DNA of 64,000 nucleotides, taken from Deuterostichococcus epilithicus. Its lineage: Eukaryota > Chlorophyta > Trebouxiophyceae > Prasiolales > Stichococcaceae. Shown piece after piece: positions 34,965 through 46,600 of this stretch. Position 1 is the first letter of the stretch. Each line of letters starts with the position of its first letter. The notes beneath the pieces were generated by a model, which searched no databases, was not told where the DNA came from, and saw only the letters and a program-made list of their open reading frames with translations. The stretch is taken from positions 1,860,001-1,924,000 of the forward strand of contig JAVTLE010000014.1 in the NCBI GenBank assembly GCA_033439295.1, written 5' to 3'. Made by a program: the position numbers and the translations under genes.

Positions 34965-37229
34965 TCAATACTGTGTCGCCATGTCAACAGGGCCGTGCGC
35001 CTGCTCATCGTGCTCGAACGAAGGCGGCCGCCGCGGCTTGTACATCACCTGTGCCACCGAACATGTCATGTTGTCGACATTTGCATGCGACCTGCACACA
35101 GGCTGAGCGCGGGAGAGAGGGTCACATGAGAACACGGTTTTGCTGCCTTGCTGCCGCCCTTCGCATGTACCAACGTGCCAAGCTGCGCCTCAGCCTTGTG
35201 CTGGCACACAGGCACTGCATGTACGGGTCCCGGCATCAGAGTTGACCGTAGAAGTGGAAGTGAACAGCAGCGCCTCACCGTGGTGACATACTTCGACCGG
35301 TACCGATGTGTCGTGCCGAGCACCAGGGCGTTCACCTGCAGCATTGGGGCCGCAGCCTCTGATGCCATGTGCAGGCAGCCACTGCGGCTGAACATCGCCT
35401 GCATGCAGCTTCCGCGGGCGGGCCATTCCTACTGTGCCCCAGCACCTACCGCTCCTGAACGTCGATGCCCACATGCGCATGGTCTTGGGCAGAAAGGGAG
35501 GCAGCGCGGGGCGATTGCAGCGCAACTGGCAGGAGTGTATTCAGTTGTGGAGGGAGCTCGTGATGTCACTACAGCGGCCGCTGCGGCACCTGCGGCGAGG
35601 CGCGCTGGCAGTAGGTGTGGTTGAGCACCACGTGCTGGGGGCGCGGCAGCTGCGCTGTGGCGTCCATCGCCGGCGGCACGTTGAGCAGCGTCAGCTGCAG
35701 GTGCGCGGGCGCCGGCGGCGGCTCCTTAGTGTAGTCCTCCGCCGTCGGCAGCGGCTGCGTGTAGCTGTGAGAACACGACAGATGAAGAGATCAAACCCGC
35801 AGCCGTCGGCAGCGGCTGCGTGCAGCTGCGGCAGCGGGGCAGAAGGACGCTGCCCGAACTCTGTGGCACAACTTCCAAGGGCACTGCCGTCCGGTGTCCG
35901 TCCTGCCCTCCTGCTCACAGCAGGGATGGCTGCGGACAAGCCTGCAGCGCCGCGCCCAGCAGAAATTGGGTCCTTTACACCTCGCTGGAGCCTCCCCACC
36001 CTTGTCTGTCCTCCCCTCACACCACTGAGCTCGTAGGCCTGGACCAGGGAAGGTGACGAGCCAGTCCCAGAGAGACACCTGGAGGGCGGCGACGGTGGTG
36101 GGTCAAAGCCGCTGAGGCTGTCCAGGTTCTCGGGCACATACTCCTGCACCTCTAGCACATTGTTGACGTTGCCGCCCTCGTCATACATCGCTGGCTGGTC
36201 TGGCGCGTACTTCCACTCGCCGTCCACCACGAACTTGTACTGCGCGGGTTGCACACGGGGCAAAAGTGTCAGCAGGAGCGCGGGAATTATATTCCTGGGA
36301 AAGAAGTCCCAGCGCGGCTGATGATCGCCCAAGCCTTCGCCGAGTTGTGTCCACCTGCACCTCCAGCTGACTGCAGAGATGTCATAGCACTAACCAGACC
36401 ACACAGATACGCGCTGCCGGACCCAACTGACGCACTTGGTAGACGCCGGGAGGCAGCAGTTTGACGATGGTGAAGTCTTTCCCAGACCGCTGCATCGCCT
36501 GCCGCGTCGTCCAGTTGTCAAACGACCCCTCCACCTCCACATGGCTCCCCCCGTGGGCCCCTGCATGCAAGCCCCCGCGCAGCTCCTTGAGTGGTCGCTC
36601 GGCCCAGGCAAGTGGGGGCGAGCACTACGAGCATGCGACGCGGGTGTAGCTGTCCCCCATCTCGGCAGCGCCGCACTCGGCTGTGCCGCCATGTCGGCTG
36701 CGCAGCGTCCGACGAAGGTTCCAGAATCATGGAGAGCTCGGACGGCAGGACTCACATACAATGACGGTGGGCAGCAGCTTGGGCTGCGCGGGCCAGCCGG
36801 CCACGCCGCTGTACTCGCTGCTGCTGGCCTGCGCCGCCGACTCCTGCTGCGGCGTCATGGGCAGCTGCGGGCTGTAGGTGAGCGGCGAGCCCGGCATCGG
36901 CGGCGACCCGATCCGCATGGAGTCATTCAGCGGCGCCAGTTGGTCCGTTGTAGCTCGCTTGGCGTGCGCATTGCCCTGCGGCCAGACGGGGTGCACGTCG
37001 GCATGATTTGGGAAGTGGCGACAAGGAGGGCTCTGGGACAGCGACGTAAAACCGCATCCCCAATCACTGCAGGCTGCGATCCGACCGTTGGCAAACCGGA
37101 CTCCAGTGATCCAGTTTTTGGTAGTCACAGCACCATCTAAACAAATCAGCTGTGTAAGGCGCTGTCATGATGTCTGTCTAAAGCACGCCTGTAACTACAT
37201 CTGCTTCAAAGCTTCAGATCTCTCACCAT
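34965..37229 (-). CDS. SnRK1/AMPK regulatory beta subunit (KIN beta type)
   Basis: Seven coding exons (37229-37227, 36975-36756, 36560-36436, 36239-36079, 35764-35590, 35335-35279, 35048-34965) join in phase to 274 residues. The reconstructed N-terminus MGNAHAKR is a classic N-myristoylation signal, as in plant KIN beta1/2 (MGNAN). The glycogen-binding CBM48 module reads [52 protein letters not shown]. The C-terminal AMPKBI domain has [25 protein letters not shown] and [20 protein letters not shown]. The subunit scaffolds the catalytic alpha and gamma subunits of the energy-sensing kinase and targets it to membranes. The first coding exon appears to hold only the ATG, followed by GTGAGA; this is inferred. 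A 21-base duplication flanks the acceptor of exon five. Confidence 0.92.
35741..35822. repeat. 21-bp direct repeat spanning an exon start and its intron
   Basis: Bases 35741-35761 and 35802-35822 are identical, and similarity extends six more bases with one mismatch. The first copy contains the start of SnRK1 beta exon five; the second lies in the preceding intron next to another CAG. Confidence 0.85.
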
Positions 37230-37895
37230 TCTACTGCGGCAGGGTGCTGGCTGCTGTCGAGGCGAGCAGCACTACATAGCTGAAGGGTCCGCAGCGCTCC
37301 GCTGTCTCACGGCACGGGGCACGAGCCCGCATGCATGGCCGTCCGCTGATTCTGATTGCGGTTTTCGTCAGACTGGCCGTGAGACTCGGTGCAGCCACGA
37401 ACGGCGACTGCAAACAGGCTGCGAGACGCGGGTGGTTTTCAACTTTGTACAAGCAGCGTGCGCCAAAACCAGCGTGGATTGGCCAAAGATCCCAAGCGAT
37501 GTCAAGTATGTGTAATCTGAAAAGCTCTTTACGCTATCGCGTCTCTGTCGGTCGGCTGGAGCGGCCAGCAAGCGACATGGTCATGCACCTCCCGTTGTCC
37601 GGCACAAAACCCTGTTCTCGGTGTCCTCCAAAGTACCGAGCTTGCACGACTCCGCTGCAGTCGGCACTTGCATAGTGACCGCTCGGAGTCAGACCCGCAG
37701 CACCTGCAGCACCTGTATTGCCCAAATCGCTGCAGAGCGCGACGCCCTGCCGGTCGAGGCCGCTGCCGAGCCGCGTCGACTCGCTGCACAAGGTGCGACG
37801 CGGCCTTCCGACAGTCGTTTGCTTTGTGTTTGGCTGTTCATTGGACGCCGCGATGGTGACAAGATCGAACATGCGACCGCAGGTACCTCTGCGCA
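37230..37895. other. divergent intergenic region, SnRK1 beta / PHB2
   Basis: About 670 bases containing both promoters and probable 5' UTRs. The SnRK1 beta 5' non-coding exon would lie here. No TATA box or other clear motif is seen. Confidence 0.4.
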
Positions 37896-39861
37896 ATGGC
37901 GCAGCAGCAAGCTGCAGCGCAGGTAGCAAAGCTGCTCAGCAGAGTGGGGCGATGGGCCGTCGTGCTGGGCGTGGGTGGCAGCGCCGTGCAGGCGTCCCTG
38001 TACACAGGCATCTCCCACTCTTCCATCCCTGCTTCACCGTGCATGCATGGCACGCAAGCCTGCACGTGTACTGGTGCCGCAGCCAACGACTGCGCTGGCC
38101 GCTCTGGGTATCAGCACTCTGTAATTATGCTGCCCTGGCCATCGCTTGTGTTGAAGAGCAGGTCCATGTCAGATCGAGCGTGCTGATGCTCTCTCGGGCT
38201 TGAAGTAACCTGAAGCATGCTCGAGCATCAGAGATTGACACTGCTGCAGGGAGCGCCTTGGGCGCCATTCACTGGCATGCAGGTTTGCTGGGCATCGGAT
38301 CTGCGGTGTTGTAACTTTCAGAGTCATGGCTTGATATGGACACGCTGCGTGTGCTGCAGTGGACGGCGGTGAGCGGGCAGTCATGTATGACCGGCTGTCA
38401 GGAGTGCTGCCGCAGCCGATTGGCGAGGGCACGCACATCCGCATCCCCTGGCTGCAGATGCCCACCATCATGGACATCCGCACTCGGCCGCGGTCTATCA
38501 GCTCAGTCACCGGCACGAAAGGTAGGGGACTCCTGTGACGCATTGTGTAAAATCCAACGGCGAATTGCGGGTGCTGTCGACATGCACAAATGTCTGGTGT
38601 CGGCTGACTGCTGGATGAGGCGGCAGCAAGCGCAATGCGCAGAGCGCACCCTTGTCTGAAGCTTACGGAGTCTCAGATGTCAACGCGCCACAATTTGTCA
38701 ATTCAACCTGCAGACCTGCAGATGGTGAACATCACTCTGCGGGTGCTGTCGAAGCCCAGCGTGGAGGAGCTGCCCACAATCTTCAAGGTGCAGCGCTTTC
38801 GTTTCCATGCTTGCCTTCTGTGCTGCCTCGGTTTGGCCTCGGCTTACATATCTCGTGCCGGTCGCTTCAGCAGCCCCGACTGTCATTCTGATCCTGGAAG
38901 AGGCCACGTTCAGCCTTTCCTTTCTGCCCTTCGCAGAACCTGGGCACGGACTGGGACGAGCGGGTGCTGCCGTCCATTGGCAACGAAATAGTGAAGGCAG
39001 TGGTGGCGCGGTACAACGCCGAGCAGCTCCTCACGCAGCGTGACAAAGTGTCCAAAGCGGTGAGGTCAGGGTGTGCTTTTGCGCAGTCTTGCTGCCGAAA
39101 TCTTGCCTCTCTGACCAGGCCCTCGAGCCAATCACTCTATGAAACCTACGCAGGTCCGCGAGAGCCTGACGCAGCGTGCCACAGAGTTCAACATCCTCTT
39201 GGATGACGTCGCGATCACGCACCTGTCCTTCGGCACAGAGGTCTGTCTTCGTCGCCTGGCACTGTGATCTGATCACCTCACAAAGCATGGCGAGCAACCC
39301 GCATGCTCTTGGGCTTATGTACTCATGTGCTTGCTCTCCTCTCTGAGGCTGCAGCTGGGTGCCTGACGCAGCACTGACGTCTCTGTGTTTGTCACCCGCA
39401 GTTCACAAAGGCCGTCGAGTCGAAGCAAGTTGCGCAGCAGGACGCTGAGCGCGCGCGCTTTGTCGTCATGAAGGCAGACCAGGTGCGGTGCCTCCCACTC
39501 ATTATTGTGTGTCCAGTCCAGAACCTTGCAGGCCGCTGCAACATGTGATCCTAATTCTCTCCCACATTAACCCTACATCGTGACAGGCAGGGCTGACAGG
39601 CAGGGGTGCAGACTTGTTGCACTGAACAAGAAAGCTTTCCGGCCGCAGGAGCGGAAGGCGGCGGTCATCCGGGCAGAGGGCGAGTCGGAGTCTGCGAGGC
39701 TCATCTCGGAGGCGACCAAGGTGGCCGGTCCGGGCATGATCGAGCTGCGTCGCATTGAGGCGGCCAAGGACATCGCCGACAAGATGGCGAAGGGCCGCAA
39801 CATCGCTTACCTGCCTTCCGGCAACAACATGCTGCTGGGCCTGGGCACCGGCGGCCAGTGA
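37896..39861 (+). CDS. PHB2: prohibitin-2 (mitochondrial inner-membrane scaffold)
   Basis: Seven exons (37896-38007, 38360-38521, 38714-38787, 38937-39059, 39154-39240, 39402-39482, 39649-39861) join in phase to 283 residues, the usual prohibitin-2 length. An N-terminal hydrophobic anchor ([18 protein letters not shown]) precedes the PHB/SPFH domain: [60 protein letters not shown], then [20 protein letters not shown]. The coiled coil [20 protein letters not shown] and the tail [15 protein letters not shown] complete it. PHB2 forms rings with PHB1 in the inner membrane, supporting m-AAA protease, cristae and complex assembly. The first intron (38008-38359) begins with GC, which is required to keep ASLYT|VDGG in frame. 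Confidence 0.95.
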
Positions 39862-39934
39862 GATGCTTCATCGGACCACTCAGGCGCTGGCAGAGCATCA
39901 CACTTTGTATTCTGATGTGCGCTCGAGTCTCTTC

Positions 39935-39939
39935 TGTAA
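39935..39939 (+). promoter_or_regulatory. candidate TGTAA polyadenylation signal of PHB2
   Basis: TGTAA lies 74 bases after the PHB2 stop, a typical chlorophyte arrangement. Confidence 0.45.
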
Positions 39940-39975
39940 GACGTGCATGTCTCATATTCTCTCACGATCCAAAGC

Positions 39976-40012
39976 GAAACCATCCTGGGCCCAAAGGGAA
40001 ACCATCCTGGGC
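39976..40012. repeat. 15-bp direct repeat pair downstream of PHB2
   Basis: GAAACCATCCTGGGC occurs at 39976-39990 and again at 39998-40012. The pair lies between PHB2 and the next gene. Confidence 0.8.
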
Positions 40013-40260
40013 AGTTGTCACGAACTGGAGCGATTCACTTGAGACTGACCCCTGGAAATGTGCTACGCTGCTACGCGAAAGGAAAAATTCAGAGGGTGCC
40101 CAGTCATACAAATCGGGAGGAGTGCACCATCGGACGGACCCATGCCGCATTTCGCAGCCTAACGCCATTGCGAACAGGACAAGCAGGGATGAAACCTTCG
40201 AGATGTAGTCGCCACATCATTACACTGTCGCGCTGCACAACGGAAGATCAAGTTGCGAAA

Positions 40261-42205
40261 ATGCACGCGGGACTGTTCGTGGCCATCCTGTGCGCTTCAC
40301 TGCAATTGACCGCTGTCTCGGCGCTCGTAGGCAGGCTGGACCCCTGTCTGGCGCCAGGAAAATTATCAAAGGTGATCGGGCGACCGGCCTGCATGTGTCG
40401 CCAGAACAGTGGCGGGTACGCAATCTCACACTGGCAGCCTCCTCTGCAGGGTCGGGGGTTCTTCATCGGGCTGGCATTCTGGCCTGGAGGCACAATAGAG
40501 GACTGGGGTCCGGTGATAAACTCGACAACGAAGCAGCTGGGCCTGCAGCCATGTCTTACGACAACAAGATACAACAACCAGACCAACGCGACACACCAAG
40601 AGCGCCTGGCAAGTTGCCTTGTCGATTGAGGTCGAAAAGCTGCGTAGTGAACAGGGCACAACGTCAGTATTACCTTCTTCTTATCTGCAGATCCAGCAGG
40701 GCGTGGTGTTCTCGGCCTACGAGGTACTCGTCGACCGCATGACGGTGCTGCGCGGCAATGCGACGGAGCAGGCGTTGCTGCTGCCTGCAATCCTGTCGAA
40801 CGCGACTCAGGTCGTCAGCATGGTGGCTTTCAGGTGTGCAGTGCGCTTCTATCTGGTCATGCACGTCGTTCTGTGATCGCTGCTTGCTAGTGCAGTCATG
40901 CGCGTGTGCCTCCCATAGTGCGTTTGCCGGTTTGCGCTGCAGGGGATCCGTCAGGTCACCCGCAAGGTACTTTCAAAGCCAGAACGCCAGCCTCACGGCA
41001 GTCACAGGCACCGTGCGCGAGCTCGCGGCTATCGCGCACGCAGGTGCGCGAAAGCGATGTCGCCTCCGCTACTGCGCTGGTTCCCCCATTCTGCCTGGCT
41101 GGCAGAGCCTGTGCGTGCTTTGGTTCCTTATTAGAGTGTCACTGCTCTCGATTCTACTGAGCTTCGATGCAGACAAGGGGCAGCTGCAGGACCTGCAGTG
41201 GCAGGACGTGACCTGCGGGGCATGTGGCGGCCGCAAGTCAAATCGTTGCATCACCGCGGCGTCCTCTGACACCACACAGTACTCTTGCACAGGCGAGCTC
41301 CCGACGTACCTCAACCGTGCATGACTGTGTACGTCATTGACTACTGCATGCTCCTCACAATGCTATCCTTTCTCCTTGGCGCGTAGTGGCGGGCAACTGC
41401 ACATCATCATTGACGGACCCATGTCTGCCATCCGTGTACCTGGGGTTCTCCGGCAGCGACAAGAATCAGCGCACATTCCAGTCTGGCTACCAGATCACGA
41501 AAATCAATCAGTTCTCCCTGGTCGCCTTCTATCAGCGGGCCGCTTCAACGGTGCGCATTGGACCTCGGCCTTGCAACTAATGCTGCTGCCAGTCCGCTCT
41601 CGCTATGGCATGTAAGATGCGTAGCAGCAGAAGCACGATCCAACAAGGACCAAAACAGCGCTGCTCTTCAATGCAACGTGTCTTGGTGGTCTGCAGCTGG
41701 CTGGAATCTATGATACCATTGCAACCGACGGACTGGGCGACTCCGGCATCAACAATGGCGGCATTGGCCAGGGCGGCGGGGACAGCAGCGGTGACGAGCC
41801 TGCAGCCTAGGTAGTTCATCGATTGATATTATCGGAGTGAAGCGCTCTTGAGCAGCAGGTCGAAGGAGGGGAGGATTGCCATGGCTCATCACAGCGCCGT
41901 TCATGGTGTCCGATGGCACATCTTGCAATTCTCTCAAGTGCGCCGTGACACCAGTGACGTTGCTGCAGCGGATAGGTTTTCTCAGCGCACCAGACACTTT
42001 TGGCACACTGGCGCACTCGCATGCGCGCCTGCGTTACATATATCCGAGTGACTCGGACGGCACCGCGCCCAGTCTGGCGGTCATCGGCGGCGGCAAGTGC
42101 CCGCCCGAGGGTGGAAATTCACATCATAGGACTCCAGAAGGCTTGCACGTCGCCAACGCGCATGCCTGCAGAAGCTGGTGTCACTGCTGCAATAATCTTC
42201 ACTGA
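40261..42205 (+). CDS. secreted cysteine-containing protein of unknown family
   Basis: The start MHAGLFVAILCASLQLTAVS is a good signal peptide, probably cleaved after VSA. Exons I can support: 40261-40608, 40691 to about 40833 (IQQGVVFSAYEVLVDRMTVL), about 40945-41041 (YFQSQNASLTAVTGTVRELA), about 41174-41310 (DVTCGACGGRKSNRC), about 41386-41570 (GNCTSSLTDPCLPS), 41708-41790 and 41895 onward (APFMVSDGTSCNSLKCAVTP). There are many N-x-S/T sites (NSTTK, NQTNAT, NATE, NATQ, NAS, NCTSS) and paired cysteines, suggesting a glycosylated, disulfide-bonded secreted or surface protein. I recognise no domain. Read without the 41791-41894 intron, the frame stops at 41810 instead. The end at 42205 is the next stop and is followed by TGTAA at 42231. 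The first intron is best read as GC-AG. Confidence 0.6.
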
Positions 42206-42230
42206 CTGCTTGCATCTTGAGGCGTATTCG

Positions 42231-42235
42231 TGTAA
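42231..42235 (+). promoter_or_regulatory. candidate TGTAA polyadenylation signal of the secreted-protein gene
   Basis: TGTAA lies 26 bases after the stop at 42205 and 75 bases before the MBF1 start. It supports extending the secreted-protein gene past 41810. Confidence 0.35.
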
Positions 42236-42309
42236 GACCGAAATTTACGGCTGCAGAGCTCGAGTTTGCTGCGGAGTTGTTTCTGAAGACCCCACCAGCA
42301 ACCAGCAAA

Positions 42310-43474
42310 ATGCAGGGTCAGGACTGGTGAGCGACTGCGATGCGTGGCGCTGACCTTAATAAGTTCCTGATGTATGGCTGATCGAACATGGATCCCCACA
42401 AAGTCAGTGGAAGGTGACTGCCATGCGGAGTTCTGCTGCAGGGAGACGACCGTCATCAGAAAGAAGCGGCCGACAGCTTCTCAGCAACAGTCCAGCGGCG
42501 CAGTCAATGCGGTGAGTCGCTGGCGGGTTGTCGTTTCTGCATCAGACTGAGCGCCGGCAAAGCGCATTTTGGGCAGACAGTGCAGCACATGGCAGTTGTT
42601 TGGCACGGCTTTGATACATGCAACAGCCATGAAGTTTGAATGCCCCATCATGCAGGCTCTCAGAAGTGGCGCTGGTGTCGACACGCTGAAGAAATGTGAG
42701 GCGCTCACCTGACCCTGGTCATCCTGCCATGCAGCCTCATGCCGTGTCAGCATGCTGTTGACCAGCTCGGAAGCACCTGCCTGCACCTTTCTGCTTTCGC
42801 ACTGCTGTCAGTGTTCAACAAGCACTGGACGATTGGCTGACACTTTGCGCTCCGTGCGGCCGCAGTTGACGCCAGCAAGAATGCCAAGGACACTCTGGGG
42901 CAGCGCGCGGCCAAGCTCGATCGGGAAACAGACGAGCTCAAGCGTGAGCCCCGCATCGCCTCGGCTTCACATATTGAGCTTGCAAGTGATGATTGTGTGT
43001 CAGGCCCGCCAGCCTGCCCGCAATCTGTGTCGGGGGTGTGCCCTGCAGCCGTACCCAGCCGTACCCCTCAAAATATGCTCACGTGTTTTTGTGCTGCGCG
43101 CAGACGACACAGTGTCCTCGGAGCTGAAAAAGCAGATCATGTCGGCGCGGCTGGCTAAGAAGCTGACGCAGGCGCAGCTCGCAAACACGATCAACGAGAA
43201 GCCGCAGATCATACAGGAGTACGAGTCCGGCAAGGTGGGCCAACCACCTGTGTGCAGCCTTGTCTGCTGCTCTGTTTAGCTAAGCTGTATCGTGGTCCCT
43301 CCCAGCTATGCGAATCACATGTGCCTGACTGCTTGCAACCTCCGAGGCGAGCCAGCACCGAGCTGATGCGCTGTTGCACCACTTTCGCCGCAGGCCATCC
43401 CAGATGCCAAGGTCCTCGGCAAGCTGTCGAGGGCTCTTGGCGTCACGCTAAAGAAGAACCCCGTCAAGAAATGA
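42310..43474 (+). CDS. MBF1: multiprotein bridging factor 1 (transcription coactivator)
   Basis: Six exons (42310-42326, 42442-42511, 42656-42695, 42866-42943, 43104-43234, 43394-43474) join in phase to 138 residues, the normal size. The N-terminal MBF1 domain reads MQGQDWETTVIRKKRPT and AVNAALRSGAGVDTLKKFDA. The C-terminal Cro/C1-type helix-turn-helix reads LKKQIMSARLAKKLTQAQLA, NTINEKPQIIQEYESGKAIP and LGKLSRALGVTLKK. MBF1 bridges TBP and bZIP activators and also acts in stress responses and ribosome-collision quality control. The first exon is 17 bases, ending inside the Trp codon. All introns are GT-AG. The gene converges on the SCYL2 gene. Confidence 0.95.
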
Positions 43475-43590
43475 GCAGGGACTATGAAGCAAAACTGATG
43501 CCTTGATCAGCTCTTTTGGCGTGCGGCGTGCTTGTTAGAGCAGACCAAAGTAATCCCTCAGCTTGCCAGACTCCATGGAAGTTCGCCAAT

Positions 43591-43630
43591 CTATCTTGCA
43601 CATGACCCATCTGTCTTGCACATGACCCAC
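43591..43630. repeat. two tandem copies of a 20-bp unit
   Basis: Two adjacent 20-base units sharing TCTTGCACATGACCCA (43594-43609 and 43614-43629). They lie in the short gap between the MBF1 and SCYL2 stops. Confidence 0.8.
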
Positions 43631-43663
43631 ACACCCCCTCACGCCTCCAGTGAACCACCTCCA

Positions 43664-46600
43664 TCAGATCAGCGAATCGAATGCCGAATCCTGTGGCTGG
43701 GCTGCCTTTGGCGGCCCGGGCAAGCTGCCGAGCGAAGGGTGCTGCTGTGCCTGCGGCAAACCGAAGTCCCCAAAGTCCCCAAATCCGGCGTTGCTCTGCG
43801 CAGCAGCCGGCGGCTGCCCCAGTTTCGGCAGGGCCATGCTGGAAGGCTGACCCAGCTTCGGCCCCAGAGGCTGGCTCGCTAGACCGCTTGACATGCCGCT
43901 GCTGCTGCCCGCCCCGCCTGCCGGCACACGAGCTGGCCTCAGGTTGAGTCCTGCCAGCTGGCAAGCACGATTGCAATGCCAAGCGCGATGTGCTTTGTTC
44001 GCGAACAGTTCCTGTTTCAAAGCTTGTTCTGATGCACCATGCAGGCTGGCAGCTGCCAGGCGCACCTCGGTCGATGGGCTGGAAGTCGAAAATGTCGTCT
44101 GTGGCAGCGGCCGCCCCCGGCAGCGGCGGCACCGCGGCAGTCGGCGACACGTCCGACGCAAAGCTGAAGGCTTCTGCCTGCACAGCAGGCGATGCGACGC
44201 ATGGATCCTGAGGTCAGAGCGGGCTTAGGAAGGCAAACGGGCAGCGATCAGGATGCTGAAGGCCTGCACCCGGCTCGCACGCTGTCTGCGCGGAAAGCGC
44301 GGCGCACCAGGGTGGAGGCCTTATTGGCCTGCGCCGGCACCGGCGCCAGCTTCGGCGGGCCGGCCGACACGCCGGCCTTTGCAGGCTCGTACGCCGGCCG
44401 CGGCGAGGACGAGGCCCCTGCGCCGCCCAGACGGGCGGGGCGGCGCCGGCTGCGGCGGGCGACGAGCCGTCCAGCGCGCTGAGGCTGCCGCTGGAGGAGG
44501 CCTTGCTGCCGGTGGCGCCGCTGCGCTGCGCGTCCAGTGCCGCCAGCACCTCCCGCACCGACCTGCAGGCACACAGCTCACGCTCGACTGGGCACTGTCG
44601 ATGTTACATCGTGGAAGGCAGAACGTGAGCATTGCACTGCGTGCCAGGTGCTTCACACCTGTTCATCAGCCGTCGGACGAGGCGCAGCAGACGAGAACCT
44701 CAAACCAACGATGCGCACCGCATGGCGGTGGCGTACTGCTGCGGCGTGAGGGCGGCCACCGCGAGGCAGGGCGTCATGACGGGCAGCGCGCTCTTGGCGC
44801 CCTCCGCCGCGCCCCACTGCCTGGCCACCGACGCGCCCAGCCCCACCACGCACATCGTCGTGCCCGGTGTGTGGTCCACGCTGATCACCTGCACCGCAGG
44901 CGGCGGGCTGCAGTCGCTTTCCGCGGGGCACTGATGGTGCCAAGATCATGTCCCCTGTCTCGAGCACCGGTCGTCCCCCTGGCTCAGTGCCTGTTTGCTT
45001 GGTTGCCCTGCAGACACGGCTCGCACATGCTGCAGGATGGCAACGGGCATCAGACTGCATTGTGCTCGCGCAGCAATGTGGTGCGGCAATCCCGGCGCCG
45101 CGAATCTACCCGCAGATGGTCGTCATTCTGGGCCGCAGACTCCCAGCAGCAGACAGCAAGATATGATGAAAACATAATCTGAACCCCACCTTGCCGCAGA
45201 TGGCCATCATCTTCTGCGCCTCGTCCACCTCGATGGCCGGCAGCAGCTTGCCCATGGCGAGCAGCGCCGCGGTGCGCACACCCGCCGCCGTCGTGCTCAG
45301 GCACAGGCCGCACACCCGCGGCAGCAGCTCCGTCTGGGCGCGCATGCAGATGCATTCGTGAGCTGACCCGCTGGCAAGCTCCCAAGGTTTGCGCGCGCCG
45401 CTTGCATGCAGCATTCTTTAGACCTCAAACTCGCTGAAGAAGTTAGTGTTCTTCAGACCAATGCCCATGTCGCACGTCTGAGAATTGCATCCGTGTGGGA
45501 TCATGAGGGACGAAAGCCCGCTGGGGATGCAGCCAGTGCGACACCGCGCGGCTGCCAGCCGGCAGCACCGCATCATCACCTCTGGGAGTGGCCAGCTTTC
45601 TCACCTTGAGGTCCTCGTAGGCCACTATTTCTGCAACCATCGGCACCGCCTTCACCATCTCCTCCTGCGCCTGGGCGTCGCCTGCATCCCGGCACACAGC
45701 TGCCCACTGAGCGCATGTGCGCACTCTTGGCGTCAACAAAACTCGTTGCTTGCGACACTGCAGTGCAGCCGCCGGGTTTGCTGACTAGTTCTGCACCCAT
45801 CACATGCGGAGGGTCTGGCTGATATAGCTGGCAGAGCGTGCTGCCACGCCCACGGGCGCAAGAGGCTGAGAGCCTTGCCCTGGTCGGCGGCGCGGACGAG
45901 CAGCGGCACAATGAGTTTTTTTACCGCCTCCGGCGGCATGGTACTCGCCAGCAGCGCTGCGTTGCGCGTGAACACCAGCAGCGCCTCCCCCTGCCGCACA
46001 CGACGGCAGAGACACTCTCAGACGACAACATACAAACCAGTCGATTCACGGCAGCCTGAGAAGGGACTTTTCGCCGTTCCAAGCGGGACCCTATCTGACC
46101 TTGCAGAGGGCGCTTGCATGCACTCCACTAGCGTGACCTCGGCCAAGTGGGGCAGAACACTCGGCTCCGGGGCGCCAGTGGTGCACGCACTTTGGCGGAG
46201 GTGGCGATGGGCAGCAGCGAGGGCAGCGTCCAGTCCATGAAGTCCGCCGTGTCCTGCGCCGGGATGATGGCCAGCACCAGCGGCAGCACCAGCGCCTGCA
46301 GCGCCTCGTTGCGCAGCTCCGCCAGCAGCGGCGGCAGCACCTGCGGCAAGGGGGATAAAAAAGTTCATTCCCCTGTTCATCCCCCTTGCCTGCGGCGCCA
46401 CCGACACCCGTCCTCCACCCTTGTGTGTCAGGTGTTGACCACAGACAAGAGGTCGCCCGCTGCGCTTGCTTGCTATCGAGGGTGCGGCTCTCGAACTGCC
46501 GGCGAACCCCCCAGCAGCTCTCGATGACGCGGCTGCCAGCCAGGCTGCAGCCCTGCATGTGCGCACAGAACATCCCACGGCTTCCGCACTCAACAGAAAG

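Noticed and set aside
34391-35008. 205-codon minus-strand frame between CDT1 and SnRK1 beta
   Set aside because: It overlaps the last SnRK1 beta exon in another frame and has no domain.
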